From Stigmatella erecta (GTDB lineage Bacteria > Myxococcota > Myxococcia > Myxococcales > Myxococcaceae), in assembly GCF_900111745.1 (NCBI RefSeq), contig NZ_FOIJ01000001.1, positions 434,001-498,000 of the forward strand: DNA of 64,000 nt, in the 5' to 3' direction. Position numbers and translations under genes: made by a program. The first letter of the stretch is position 1; the number at the start of each line of letters is the position of its first letter. This document shows positions 1-8,803 of this stretch, piece after piece. Under the pieces are notes generated by a model. It ran no database searches. It was not told the DNA's origin and saw only the letters and a list, made by a program, of their open reading frames with translations.

Positions 1-99
1 GGGAGGACGATTCATGGCGCCATTCTGTTGTGAAACACTGGACGTGAGCGAGCCTCGCGGTTCTTGCCTCGTGCGCGGTCCGTCCCCAGTTTCCACCGC

Positions 100-423
100 A
101 TGGTGGACCTCTATAGGGTGCTTGGGGTGGCGGCGACGGCGGACGCGAGGGACATCCGGAGCGCCTACTTACGCCTCGTGCAACAGTATCACCCCGACCG
201 GGACCCAAGGCCGGAGTCCACGGAGCGCTTCCTCCAGCTCCAGGCCGCCTACGAAGAGCTGGGGGACCCGGAAAAGCGCCAGCGCTACGACGCCCGGCGT
301 CCGGGTTTCTCGGTGCCCACCTCACCGCAGCGGCGTTCCTCCGAGGCTTCCCGGGACGCAGCGCCAAGGCCCACGGCGCACGGCCCCTGGGCCCGCGTGA
401 GCGTGAAGGTGCGGATCCACTGA
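100..423 (+). CDS. Short J-domain (DnaJ-like) protein
   Basis: This is a 107-residue protein whose first ~65 residues form a J domain, with the invariant HPD tripeptide at residues 31-33 after a helix rich in Leu, Val and Arg. J domains stimulate the ATPase of Hsp70 (DnaK) chaperones. There is no G/F-rich, zinc-finger or C-terminal substrate-binding region, so it is not a full DnaJ. The tail (residues 70-107) is Pro/Ser/Arg-rich and looks disordered. I chose the ATG directly before the J domain; an upstream ATG at 64 is in frame but adds no domain. The stop lies exactly where homology to a LysR regulator begins in another frame, so the C-terminus may have been created by a rearrangement. Confidence 0.7.
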   Translation: MVDLYRVLGVAATADARDIRSAYLRLVQQYHPDRDPRPESTERFLQLQAAYEELGDPEKRQRYDARRPGFSVPTSPQRRSSEASRDAAPRPTAHGPWARVSVKVRIH

Positions 424-425
424 GG

Positions 426-1004
426 TCGGGCATCCTGGCCAAGACGCTCAAGGCGTTCCGGCAACGCGTGCCGGACATCGAGCTGCTCCTCCACGAGCTG
501 CACCCCCATGACCAGCTCGAGGCCCTGCTGGAAGGGCGCATCCAGGCGGGGTTCATCACCGCCCCCGGCCAGCGCCTTCCCCCGGAGCTGACCGCCGTGA
601 AGGTCGGATCCTGGCCCCTGCGGGTGGCCATGCCCGCGGGCCACCCGCTCGCCCAGCGGGACCGGGTCTCCCCCAGCCTGCTGCGCGAGGAGCCCTTCAT
701 CGACTACGCCGGCTCCAAGGACGAGCAGGGGCTTCCCGCGCTGCAGCGCATCATGGGCTTCGCCCCCCCCATCCGCTACCGCGGCACCAGCATCATGGCG
801 GTCATCAGCCTGGTGGCCGCAGGGCTCGGGGCCGCCCTGGTCCCGTCCTCCATCGCCACCCTCCACCTGGATGACAACGTTGTCTTTCTGCCGCTCACCG
901 GCGTCACCGAAATGATGGAAATGATTGTCGCGTACCGGCGCGACGAGCGGGCTCCCGCCGTCCGGGCCTTTTGTGAAATCGTTTCCGGCACCGCACGGGC
1001 TTGA
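426..1004 (+). pseudogene. 5'-truncated LysR-type regulator (effector domain only)
   Basis: The reading frame matches the LysR substrate-binding domain from its first helix (SGILAKTLKAFRQRVPDIEL) to the C-terminus, including the GLGAALVPSS stretch typical of the second subdomain. The winged helix-turn-helix DNA-binding region and the first beta strand of the effector domain are missing. The frame is open upstream, but its codons there overlap the J-domain gene and encode nothing LysR-like, so the 5' part has been lost rather than overlooked. An ATG-less start or the GTG at 468 could still give a ~178-residue product, but it could not bind DNA. A fragment left by deletion or recombination is the simplest reading. 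Confidence 0.65.
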
Positions 1005-1208
1005 CGCACGAAGTCATCGAACTGTGTACAAAACAGTTTTTCGCCTCAGACGTGATAACAAGATAAGGCTTTACTTCCCGGATAACCTAATCTAAGTCTG
1101 CCATTAGGTCCGCATTGCTTGCCGGAAACGCCGCGCGTCGCGCGCCCGGGCCCCTTCCCACAGTTTGAAACAGTTTCACCCTGAGTCATCCCCCCAAGGA
1201 GACGCCGT

Positions 1209-3572
1209 ATGAATAAACGTTTGTCGTCCACTCTTTCCGCGCTGACCGCGGCCGCGGGCCTGTGTGCCTTCCCGCCGGGGACGGCCGGAGCCGCGACGCC
1301 GATCTCCCAGGCGAACACCACCATCTTCGGCCCCCGCGTCTACGTCTTCGATCCCGACATGGCGGCGGCGGACATCAACGGTGTGGCCAACACCGTGTTC
1401 ACCAAGCAGGAGTCCAACCAGTTCGGCACGGACCGGTACGCCCTGTTCTTCAAGCCGGGCGCCTACAACGTCACCTTCAACGTGGGCTTCTACACGCACG
1501 TCGCCGGTCTGGGGCAGAACCCCGACGACGTGAACATCAACGGCGGGGTGAACGTCAACGCCAAGTGGATGCCCGCCGCCAACTCGACCTGCAACTTCTG
1601 GCGGACGTTCGAGAACTTCGCCGTCACCCCCTCCAACGGCATCACCCGCATCGCCGTGTCCCAGGCCGCCCCGCTGCGGCGCCTGCACGTCAAGGGTGAG
1701 CTGGACCTGTTCGAGTTCGACGAGAACTGGAACGCCGGCTGGGCCAGCGGCGGCTTCCTCGCGGACTCGCTCGTGGACGGCGCCGTCGTGCCCGCCTCGC
1801 AGCAGCAGTGGCTCTCGCGCAACAGCAAGTGGGCCAGCTGGTCCAACGCCGTGTGGAACATGGTGTTCGTGGGCAGCGTGAACACGCCCTCCGGCGCCAC
1901 CTTCCCGGAGCCGCCCTACACGGTCATCGACCGGACGCCCATCATCCGCGAGAAGCCCTACCTCTATACGAGCGGCGGCCAGTACTACGTCTTCGTCCCG
2001 GCGCTGCAGACGAACACCCAGGGCATCAGCTGGGCCAACGGCCCCACGCCGGGCCAGTCCCTGCCCATCTCCCAGTTCCACATCGCCCGCCCGGAGACGG
2101 ACACCGCCGCCAGCCTCAACACCGCGCTGTCCCAGGGTAAGCACATCGTGTTCACCCCGGGCGTGTACCAGCTCAACGACACCCTGCGCGTCAACAACGC
2201 CAACACCATCCTCCTGGGCCTGGGCGTCCCGTCGCTGACCCCGACGACCGGCAAGCCGGTCATCGCGGTCGCCGACGTGCCCGGCGTGAAGATCGCCGGC
2301 CTCATCCTCGAGGCGGGCGCGGTCAACTCCCCGAGCATCCTGGAAGTCGGCCCCACGGGCAGCTCGGCCGACCACTCGGCCAACCCCACCTTCCTCTATG
2401 ACTTGACGGTCCGCACCGGCGGCTCGTGGGTGGGCCGCAACGACGTGGGCATCAAGATCAACAGCAACCACGTGGTGGGTGACCAGCTCTGGCTGTGGCG
2501 CGCGGATCACGGCGAGGGCGCCGAGTGGACCACCAACCCCACGAAGAACGGCCTGGTCGTCAACGGCCGGAACGTCACCATCTACGGCCTCTTCAACGAG
2601 CACCACAACGAGTACCAGACGCTGTGGAACGGCAACGGCGGCCGCGTCTACTTCTACCAGTCGGAGATCCCCTACGACATCCCCAGCCAGGCCGCCTGGA
2701 TGAACGGCTCGTCCAACGGCTACGCCTCGTACAAGGTGGCCAACAGCGTCACCAGCCATGAGGCGTGGGGCGTGGGCGTGTACTCGTACTTCCGCGACGC
2801 GCCCGTGAAGCTGAGCACGGCCATCGAGGTGCCCAACGTCACGGGCGTGAAGATCCACCACATGACGACCATCTGGCTGAACGGCGTGGCCGGCAGTGAA
2901 ATCACCTCCGTCATCAACGGCACGGGCGGCCGCGTCTACGGCAGCACCCCCGCCACCGCCATGCGGCAGACCGTCTCCGAGTTCGCGGGCACCGGCAACC
3001 CGGTGGTGGACACCCAGGCGCCCACCACCCCGGCGAACCTGTCCGCCACGGCCTCCTCCAGCAGCCAGATCAACCTCACCTGGAGCCCCTCGTCGGACAA
3101 CGTGGGCGTGACGGGCTACACCATCTACCGCGGCGGCACGGCGGTGGGCACCTCCGGCTCGGCGTCGTACAGCGACACGGGGCTGGCGGCCTCCACGGCC
3201 TACAGCTACACGGTCCGGGCGCGGGATGCGGCCGGGAACACCTCGGCGGCCAGCAACACCGCCAGCGCCACCACGCAGGCGGGCAGCACTAACCCCGGCG
3301 CCGAGTACACCACCGGCGCGGTCAACGTGAACTCCACCCAGGCGCTCCTGTGGTTCAAGACCTCGGGCTTCACGGCCAGCTACGTCATCCTGCACTACAG
3401 CTACCCGGGCCTCGGCCAGCAGAACCTCAACGCGACGTACAACAGCGGCACGGGCCGCTGGGAGTACACCGTGCCCAACCTGAGCGCGGGCAAGGTGCTC
3501 ACGTACTCGTTCACCTACAACAAGAGCGGCGCGCAGTACGACACCCCCAGCTACACCTGGACCAAGCCCTGA
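1209..3572 (+). CDS. Secreted beta-helix glucanase-like protein with FN3 and CBM56-like domains
   Basis: This 787-residue protein has a signal peptide (residues 1 to ~28, cleavage near AGA-AT). Residues ~30-595 form a pectate-lyase-3/GH55-like right-handed beta-helix. This family is common in actinomycetes and myxobacteria and, from memory, is often mislabelled 'adenylyl cyclase' or 'F5/8 type domain' protein. A fibronectin type III module follows (~601-690, starting DTQAPTTPANL). The C-terminus (~698-787, with EYTTGAVNVNS and SYTWTKP) resembles CBM56, a beta-1,3-glucan-binding module. The architecture suggests hydrolysis or binding of beta-1,3-glucan, for example fungal walls, outside the cell. 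The ATG follows an AAGGAGA ribosome binding site. A strong terminator follows the stop. The catalytic residues could not be assigned by eye. Confidence 0.75.
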   Translation: MNKRLSSTLSALTAAAGLCAFPPGTAGAATPISQANTTIFGPRVYVFDPDMAAADINGVANTVFTKQESNQFGTDRYALFFKPGAYNVTFNVGFYTHVAGLGQNPDDVNINGGVNVNAKWMPAANSTCNFWRTFENFAVTPSNGITRIAVSQAAPLRRLHVKGELDLFEFDENWNAGWASGGFLADSLVDGAVVPASQQQWLSRNSKWASWSNAVWNMVFVGSVNTPSGATFPEPPYTVIDRTPIIREKPYLYTSGGQYYVFVPALQTNTQGISWANGPTPGQSLPISQFHIARPETDTAASLNTALSQGKHIVFTPGVYQLNDTLRVNNANTILLGLGVPSLTPTTGKPVIAVADVPGVKIAGLILEAGAVNSPSILEVGPTGSSADHSANPTFLYDLTVRTGGSWVGRNDVGIKINSNHVVGDQLWLWRADHGEGAEWTTNPTKNGLVVNGRNVTIYGLFNEHHNEYQTLWNGNGGRVYFYQSEIPYDIPSQAAWMNGSSNGYASYKVANSVTSHEAWGVGVYSYFRDAPVKLSTAIEVPNVTGVKIHHMTTIWLNGVAGSEITSVINGTGGRVYGSTPATAMRQTVSEFAGTGNPVVDTQAPTTPANLSATASSSSQINLTWSPSSDNVGVTGYTIYRGGTAVGTSGSASYSDTGLAASTAYSYTVRARDAAGNTSAASNTASATTQAGSTNPGAEYTTGAVNVNSTQALLWFKTSGFTASYVILHYSYPGLGQQNLNATYNSGTGRWEYTVPNLSAGKVLTYSFTYNKSGAQYDTPSYTWTKP

Positions 3573-3598
3573 GCGCTTGAAGGCGTTCTGAGGTGAGC

Positions 3599-3644
3599 GG
3601 CCCTCTCTCCCGGCGGTTGGCGGGGGAGGGGGCCGTTGCCTTTT
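3599..3644 (+). terminator. Intrinsic terminator after the beta-helix glucanase-like gene
   Basis: A 13-bp GC-rich stem (arms 3599-3611 and 3622-3634, two G-U pairs) is followed after six bases by a short T run. It starts 27 bp after the stop codon at 3572. Confidence 0.65.
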
Positions 3645-3673
3645 CAGGGGGCCGCCGGGTGCCCCAAAGACAA

Positions 3674-3702
3674 CGGGCGGGCTCCCCAAGGGAACCCGCC
3701 CG
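3674..3702 (-). terminator. Hairpin terminator of lonV
   Basis: A perfect 8-bp stem (3674-3681 with 3695-3702) plus an inner CCC/GGG pair lies 28 bp beyond the lonV stop. It is followed on the minus strand by a T-rich stretch (GTTGTCTTTGG). With the plus-strand hairpin at 3599 it separates two convergent genes. Confidence 0.55.
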
Positions 3703-3729
3703 CGTCATTTCCAGAGGCTTCCGGGAGGC

Positions 3730-6237
3730 CTAGTTGCGGCTCTCGCCCGCCCGGACCTCCGGAGCGCTGCCGTCCGCCGCGGCGCCCGGCAGCGGCGTCT
3801 GGGGCTGCTCGCCGCCCGAGGAGGAGCCCGCCGGGGTCTTGAACGGCGGCGTCTCCAGCGCGGCCTTCAGCACGTCATCCATGTGGGTGACGAAGATGAA
3901 CTCCAGCTCCTTCTTGGCCTGGTCCGGCACGTCCACCAGGTCCTTGCGGCAGCGCTCGGGCAGGATGACCCGCTTGATGCCCGCGCGGTGCGCCGCGAGC
4001 ACCTTCTCCTTGATGCCGCCCACCGGCAGCACCAGGCCACGCAGCGTGGCCTCGCCCGTCATCGCCGTGTCACTGCGCACCCGGATACCCGTCATGAGGC
4101 TGGTGAGCGCCGTGAGGATGGTGACGCCGGCCGAGGGGCCGTCCTTCGGGATGGAGCCTGCGGGGAAGTGCAGGTGCAGGTCCGTCTTCTCGAGGAAGTT
4201 CGGGCTGATGCCCAGCGCGTCCGCCTTGCTGCGCAGGTAGCTCAGGGCCGCCGCGGCGCTCTCCTTCATCACGTCGCCGAGCTGACCGGTGAGCGTCATG
4301 CCGCCCTTGCCGGCCATCTTCGTCGCCTCGATGAAGAGCAGGTCGCCACCGGCCGCCGTCCAGGCCAGACCCGTGGCCACGCCCGGAACCTCGGTGCGCT
4401 CGGCCACCTCGGAGTAGTAGGTCTCGGGCCCGAGGATCTCCTTGACGCGCTCGGCGTTGACGGTCTGCTTGTCCGTCTTTCCGCCGGCCACCTCCACCGC
4501 CACCGCGCGGCACAGGTCCGCGATGCGGCGCTCGAGGTTACGCACACCGGCCTCGCGGGTGTACGAGGTGGTGAGCGTGAGCAGCGCGTCGTCGGTCACC
4601 TCGATGTGGTCCGTCGACAGCCCGTGCTCCTTGAGCTGCTTGGGCACGAGGTGGATGCGCGCGATGCTCTGCTTCTCCTCGAACGTGTAGCCGGTCAGCT
4701 CGATGATCTCCATGCGGTCCCGGAGCGGCCCGGGGATGGGATCCAGCTGGTTGGCGGTGGCGATGAACATGACCTTGGAGAGGTCGAACGGCACATCCAG
4801 GTAGTGGTCGCTGAACGTGTTGTTCTGCTCCGGGTCCAGCACCTCCAGCAGCGCCGCGCTCGGGTCGCCGCGGAAGTCCGCGCCCAGCTTGTCGATCTCG
4901 TCCAGCATCATGACCGGGTTCTTCATCCCGGACTTCTTCATGCTCTGGATGAAGCGGCCCGGCAGCGCGCCGACGTAGGTGCGCCGGTGGCCGCGGATCT
5001 CCGCCTCGTCGCGCACGCCGCCCAGGGACAGGCGCACGAACTTGCGGCCGGTGGCCTTGGCGACGCTCTGGCCGAGCGACGTCTTACCGACACCCGGGGG
5101 GCCCACCAGGCAGAGGATGGGGCCGCGCATGTCGTTCTTCAGCTTGCGGACGGCCAGGTACTCCAGGATGCGCTTCTTGACCTTCTTGATGCCGTAGTGG
5201 TCCTTGTCCAGGACCTGGCGCGCGTTCTCGATGTCGAGGTTGTCCTCGGAGATCTTCGCCCACGGCAGGTCGGCGATCCAATCGAGGTAGGTGCGCGCGA
5301 CGGTGTACTCGCTGGAGGCCGCCGGAATCGTCTTCAGGCGGTTGAGCTCCTTCTGGGCCACCTTCTCGACTTCAGGGGGCAGGCCGGCCTTCTTCAGGCG
5401 CTCCTGCAGCTCGTCGAGCTCCTCCTCCTCCTCGCCCATCTCGCCGAGCTCTTCCTTGATCGCCTTGAGCTGCTGGCGCAGGTAGTACTCGCGCTGGGTC
5501 TTCGACATCTCGCCCTTCACGGCGGAGTCGATCTTGTTGGAGAGCTTGAGGATCTCGCGCTTGCGGTTGAGCAGCTCCAGCACGAGCTTCATGCGCGCCT
5601 TGAGGTCCACCGTCTCCAGGACGGCCTGCTTCTCCTCGATGGGCACGTCCACGTTGGCGGCGATGAGGTCCGCCAGGTGGCCCGGGTGGGTGATGGACTC
5701 CACCAGCTCGGTGGCCGCCGCGGGCAGCTCCGGCATCAGCTCGATGACTTCGCGCGCCAGCTTCTTCAGGTTGATGCCGAGCGCCTCGACTTCGACGTTC
5801 TCCGCCGACGTCTTGTCCTCGACCGCGTCCACGCGGGCCTTGAGGTAGGGCGCCTCCTGCACCAGCTCCAGCACGCGGAAGCGCGCCAGGCCTTGGACGA
5901 CGAGCGAGTAGTTGTCCTCGCCCATCTTCAAGAGTTTCACGATCCGGGCGACGGTGCCCATCGTGTAGAGATCCGAGGAGCCTGGATCCTCTTCCTCGGC
6001 GCGGCGCTGGGTGACGACGCCGATGACCTGGTCATCGCGCACCGCGTCCTTGATGAGCGCGATGGTCTTCTGGCGGCCGACCGCCAGCGGGAGCACGCCG
6101 CCGGGGAAGAAGACGGAGTTGCGCAGGGGAAGGATGGGGAGAACCTGGGGAATGTCCTCCTTGTTGATGAGGCCCGGGGGGGCCATGGCCGTCGGCATGG
6201 CGCTGGCCGATGCGCCTTTCTTCTTGTCGTCAGACAT
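3730..6237 (-). CDS. lonV: ATP-dependent protease Lon (LonV type)
   Basis: This 835-residue protein is a complete Lon. The N-terminal substrate-binding domain occupies about residues 30-330. The AAA+ module has Walker A GPPGVGKT at 379-386. The C-terminal Ser-Lys protease domain has catalytic Ser702 in PKDGPSAGV and Lys745 in GGIKEK, the same 43-residue spacing as in E. coli. The N-terminal extension (MSDDKKKG..., [14 protein letters not shown]) matches my recall of M. xanthus LonV, the vegetatively essential Lon, rather than LonD/BsgA, which is needed for fruiting-body development. It degrades misfolded and regulatory proteins in the cytoplasm. The C-terminal ~35 residues are Pro/Gly/Ser-rich and variable. 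It is monocistronic with its own terminator. Confidence 0.97.
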   Translation of the reverse strand: MSDDKKKGASASAMPTAMAPPGLINKEDIPQVLPILPLRNSVFFPGGVLPLAVGRQKTIALIKDAVRDDQVIGVVTQRRAEEEDPGSSDLYTMGTVARIVKLLKMGEDNYSLVVQGLARFRVLELVQEAPYLKARVDAVEDKTSAENVEVEALGINLKKLAREVIELMPELPAAATELVESITHPGHLADLIAANVDVPIEEKQAVLETVDLKARMKLVLELLNRKREILKLSNKIDSAVKGEMSKTQREYYLRQQLKAIKEELGEMGEEEEELDELQERLKKAGLPPEVEKVAQKELNRLKTIPAASSEYTVARTYLDWIADLPWAKISEDNLDIENARQVLDKDHYGIKKVKKRILEYLAVRKLKNDMRGPILCLVGPPGVGKTSLGQSVAKATGRKFVRLSLGGVRDEAEIRGHRRTYVGALPGRFIQSMKKSGMKNPVMMLDEIDKLGADFRGDPSAALLEVLDPEQNNTFSDHYLDVPFDLSKVMFIATANQLDPIPGPLRDRMEIIELTGYTFEEKQSIARIHLVPKQLKEHGLSTDHIEVTDDALLTLTTSYTREAGVRNLERRIADLCRAVAVEVAGGKTDKQTVNAERVKEILGPETYYSEVAERTEVPGVATGLAWTAAGGDLLFIEATKMAGKGGMTLTGQLGDVMKESAAAALSYLRSKADALGISPNFLEKTDLHLHFPAGSIPKDGPSAGVTILTALTSLMTGIRVRSDTAMTGEATLRGLVLPVGGIKEKVLAAHRAGIKRVILPERCRKDLVDVPDQAKKELEFIFVTHMDDVLKAALETPPFKTPAGSSSGGEQPQTPLPGAAADGSAPEVRAGESRN

Positions 6238-6257
6238 TCGGTTCGTTCCTCAAAGCG

Positions 6258-6274
6258 TCCGATGGGGTATCGGA
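6258..6274. promoter_or_regulatory. Inverted repeat in the lonV leader
   Basis: The sequence TCCGAT-GGGGT-ATCGGA is a perfect 6-bp inverted repeat centred about 29 bp upstream of the lonV ATG. It could be an operator or a small 5'-UTR hairpin. I could not recognise a known heat-shock element (neither a CIRCE element nor a clear sigma-32 promoter) around it. Confidence 0.25.
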
Positions 6275-6481
6275 CTGTTGAACACCTTAGATGTTCTTCT
6301 GTGACGGTTGACCCAACGTAGCAACCAAAACGCTCATGGCAAACGCGGCGTGCACTTTTCCACCCGGGAGTCGGGTGTCAGACGGTTGTTCGCGGCCGGA
6401 TGGCAGGTGGGGCATGCTTCCGCGCCACCATCTTCTTAATGCGGCGCGTCCAGTCGCGCCGCACCTGCCGGAGGAGCCCAC

Positions 6482-7693
6482 GTGAGGGTCCACAATCCTG
6501 CTCGAATCGTCCTGTTGTCCGCCCTCCTGGGATGGGGGGCAGCGTGTGACTCCCCGGTGAACCAGCCCGGCTCGGGCGTTCCGGGCCGCTGCCAGGCCGA
6601 TGCACCGGTCATCCCCCCCCAGAAGACGGACATCCTCTTCGTCATCGACAACTCGGGCTCGATGTCCGAGGAGCAGGCGGCGATCGCCACCGAGCTGCCT
6701 GCCTTCCTGGAGCAGCTGCGCCAGGGCGGCGGGGTGGCCCAGGATTTCCGGGTGGGGGTCATCACCACGTCCGTGTATCTGCGCACCCGGGGAGGGGTCG
6801 ACCTCTTCGAGCAGGAGGGGGGGCGTTTGAGGCCTGTTCCCGCCGCGGGCGGTGCGCCGGGCACCGAGAAGTTCATCGAGGGGACGGATCCGCAGCTGCT
6901 GGAGAAGTTCCGCCGGTTGGTGGTCCAGGGCATCGGGGGCAGCGGCCAGGAGACGCCCTTCGAGGCCGTCCGGCTGGCAGTGGCCGACCCCGGGCTGGCT
7001 GATCTCCCGCTGGAGCAGGGAGGGAACAAGGGGTTCCTGAGGGACGGGGCCCGGTTGCTGGTGGTGGTGGTGACGGACGAGGAGGACTGCAGCTCCACCC
7101 AGCGCCCGCCCCCGGTCATCCTCACGGCGGAGACCTCCAAGGACCTGTGCTCGGAGCAGGCGGATCAGCTCACGTCCGTGGGCGAGTACTTCGACATCTT
7201 CCAGTCCCTGCGGGACGGCCGCGGCGCGTCGCGCGAGGTGCTGTGGGCCACCATCGGCCCGGTGGGCCTGCGCAACAAGGATGTAGGGCTGGTCCAGGAC
7301 ACCACGCCGCAAGGTACCTACGTGCGCAACGTGGACTGCCCGACCTCCTATGGGCCCGGCTTCCGCCAGCGCGCCATGGCCGAGCGCTTCAACAGCTCGC
7401 TCGCCAACCTGGACTCCATCTGCAAGCCGGACTACCGCGAGTCGCTGGTGTCCATCGCGGCGCTGGCCGCCATCTCCCAGAGCGTGGAGGTGATGAACAT
7501 CCCGGATCCGATGCTGGCCCAGGTGCGGGTGACCCGGCAGGACGGCTCGGTCCAGACGTGCAGCGTGGCCGGGGGAGACCTGCGCTACGACGCCTCCGGC
7601 GAGGACCGGCCCGCGCGCCTCTTCTTCCTGGGCAGCTGCCTGCGCGAGCCCGGAGACCAGGCCGTCGAGGTGAAGCTGCTGTGCGCCGAGTAG
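6482..7693 (+). CDS. VWA-domain lipoprotein
   Basis: This 403-residue protein starts at a GTG placed after a GGAGGA-like site. It has a lipoprotein signal peptide with the acylated Cys probably at residue 22 (GWGAAC). A von Willebrand factor A domain begins near residue 48, with an intact MIDAS metal site (DNSGS, residues 56-60). VWA lipoproteins are numerous in myxobacteria and generally mediate metal-dependent protein contacts at the cell surface or in the periplasm; the partner here is unknown. There are several Cys residues (for example in DEEDCSS, NVDCPTSYG and LDSICKPD) that may form disulfides. The gene is divergent from lonV and is followed by a hairpin before imuA, so it is probably not part of the SOS operon. 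Confidence 0.8.
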   Translation: MRVHNPARIVLLSALLGWGAACDSPVNQPGSGVPGRCQADAPVIPPQKTDILFVIDNSGSMSEEQAAIATELPAFLEQLRQGGGVAQDFRVGVITTSVYLRTRGGVDLFEQEGGRLRPVPAAGGAPGTEKFIEGTDPQLLEKFRRLVVQGIGGSGQETPFEAVRLAVADPGLADLPLEQGGNKGFLRDGARLLVVVVTDEEDCSSTQRPPPVILTAETSKDLCSEQADQLTSVGEYFDIFQSLRDGRGASREVLWATIGPVGLRNKDVGLVQDTTPQGTYVRNVDCPTSYGPGFRQRAMAERFNSSLANLDSICKPDYRESLVSIAALAAISQSVEVMNIPDPMLAQVRVTRQDGSVQTCSVAGGDLRYDASGEDRPARLFFLGSCLREPGDQAVEVKLLCAE

Positions 7694-7694
7694 C

Positions 7695-7728
7695 CGCTCC
7701 GGCGGGGTGATCTCCGCCGTTCGGAGCG
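7695..7728 (+). terminator. Hairpin between VWA gene and imuA
   Basis: Outer arms CGCTCCG (7695-7701) and CGGAGCG (7722-7728) enclose an inner GCGG/CCGC pair. There is no T run, so this is a possible rather than a canonical terminator. It starts two bases after the VWA stop. Confidence 0.35.
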
Positions 7729-7860
7729 CGGATCCACCGTGAAAGGTTGGCCTGGGCTCCCCCCGGGCCCGTGATCCCGCGCGGATCCCCGCAGCCCCCC
7801 TGGATTCTCGCTGGACCACCGCCGTGGGTCCTTCGAGGCGCTTGTCAGATCCCCGAGCAT

Positions 7861-7877
7861 ACTGAACGAGCGTGTAG
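7861..7877. promoter_or_regulatory. LexA-like SOS box upstream of imuA
   Basis: The minus-strand reading CTACACGCTCGTTCAGT matches 16 of 17 positions of the M. xanthus LexA-box consensus as I recall it (CTRHAMRYBYGTTCAGS); only the last base differs. It lies 32 bp upstream of the imuA ATG, where LexA would block transcription. The consensus is from memory and should be confirmed. Confidence 0.65.
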
Positions 7878-7909
7878 GCGCTGGGTTCCAGGTTCGTGGA
7901 GGAGGGGAG

Positions 7910-8791
7910 ATGAGCGCGGCAGCGGAGGATCGGACGGGGGCGGTGGTGGAGCAGCTGCGCGAGCGGATCCGCCAGCTCCAGGCGGCGCCTCGGGGCTCTC
8001 TGGCCACGCTGCGCACCGGGGTCGAGGAAGTCGATGCGCTCTTGCCCTCGGGGGGCTTTCCCCTGGGGCAGGCCCTGGAGCTGTGCGGGGAGATGGCCTC
8101 CGGGCGCACCAGCCTGGCGCTGCGCGCGGTGGCGGCGGCGCACCAGGAGCGCCGGTTGTGCGCCTGGGTGGATGGCCCCAAGGAACTCTATCCCCCCGCG
8201 GCGGCGGCGATGGGGGTGGACCTGACGCGGCTGCTCATCGTGCGCCCCAAGGTGCCGGCCCAGCTGGCCTGGACGGCGGTGCAGCTCGCCCGGAGCGGGG
8301 CCTTCGCCTGCGTGGTGCTGGACCTGTCCCAGGGACTGGCCGCGGGGGGCACCGGGAAGGCCCCGGGCGTGCGCCTGTCGTTGGCGGAGGGCAAGAAGCT
8401 GGCGGACGCCGCCTTCCGGGGCGGGAGCCTGCTGCTGCTGCTGTCCTCTCCCAGCGCCCCGGCGGATGGCGTGACGCGGCTCCGGACGGAGTCCGAGGGG
8501 GCCGAGCGGCTCTCGGTGGAGGTGGTGCGCAGCCGGCAGGGCGGCCTGGGCACCCGGGCCGTGTTGCCGTGGCAGGCGCTCTATCCAGCGCTGGGGACGG
8601 AGGAGGCCGCGGCCCTGCGGCTCGCGGAGGAGCTGCCCACCGGGGAGGAGGACCGCATGCCGGAGTTCTACCGGGGACGCTCGTGGGAGCGCCGCAACGG
8701 GGTGTGCGGCATCCAGGGCCAGCGCCCGGGACGGGATGCGGCGATGCCTTCCTTCCGCTCGCGCCTGGGCGGAAACCCGCCGTCGAGCTGA
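7910..8791 (+). CDS. imuA: ImuA-type RecA-like mutasome protein
   Basis: This 293-residue protein is a RecA/SulA-like fold resembling ImuA, which works with ImuB and the error-prone polymerase DnaE2 in SOS translesion synthesis. The segment LRTGVEEVDALLPSGGFPLG is the typical family start of the core. The P-loop position reads GEMASGRT (residues 60-67) with Arg in place of the usual Lys, so ATP hydrolysis is doubtful, as in other ImuA-type RecA paralogues. The ATG follows GGAGGGGAG. imuB begins only 12 bp downstream, so the two form an operon, under the LexA-like box at 7861. A RecA annotation would be wrong: the length, the defective P-loop and the partner gene all indicate ImuA. Confidence 0.85.
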   Translation: MSAAAEDRTGAVVEQLRERIRQLQAAPRGSLATLRTGVEEVDALLPSGGFPLGQALELCGEMASGRTSLALRAVAAAHQERRLCAWVDGPKELYPPAAAAMGVDLTRLLIVRPKVPAQLAWTAVQLARSGAFACVVLDLSQGLAAGGTGKAPGVRLSLAEGKKLADAAFRGGSLLLLLSSPSAPADGVTRLRTESEGAERLSVEVVRSRQGGLGTRAVLPWQALYPALGTEEAAALRLAEELPTGEEDRMPEFYRGRSWERRNGVCGIQGQRPGRDAAMPSFRSRLGGNPPSS

Positions 8792-8803
8792 GGGACTGGG
8801 CTC

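Noticed and set aside
1001-1030. Housekeeping promoter TTGACG-18 bp-TGTACA before the beta-helix gene
   Set aside because: The -10 hexamer matches only three of six positions and the site overlaps the end of the LysR remnant; too weak to list as a feature.
1176-3689. An 837-codon minus-strand frame opposite the beta-helix gene
   Set aside because: It has no domain and its Arg/Gly/Val/His-rich composition is what the reverse complement of a high-GC coding frame gives. The plus-strand gene has a signal peptide and recognisable modules.
3883-6321. An 812-codon plus-strand frame opposite lonV
   Set aside because: LonV is unmistakable on the minus strand; the opposite frame is antisense shadow.
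7910-8791. RecA annotation for imuA
   Set aside because: Length, defective P-loop (Arg for Lys) and the adjacent imuB indicate ImuA rather than RecA.
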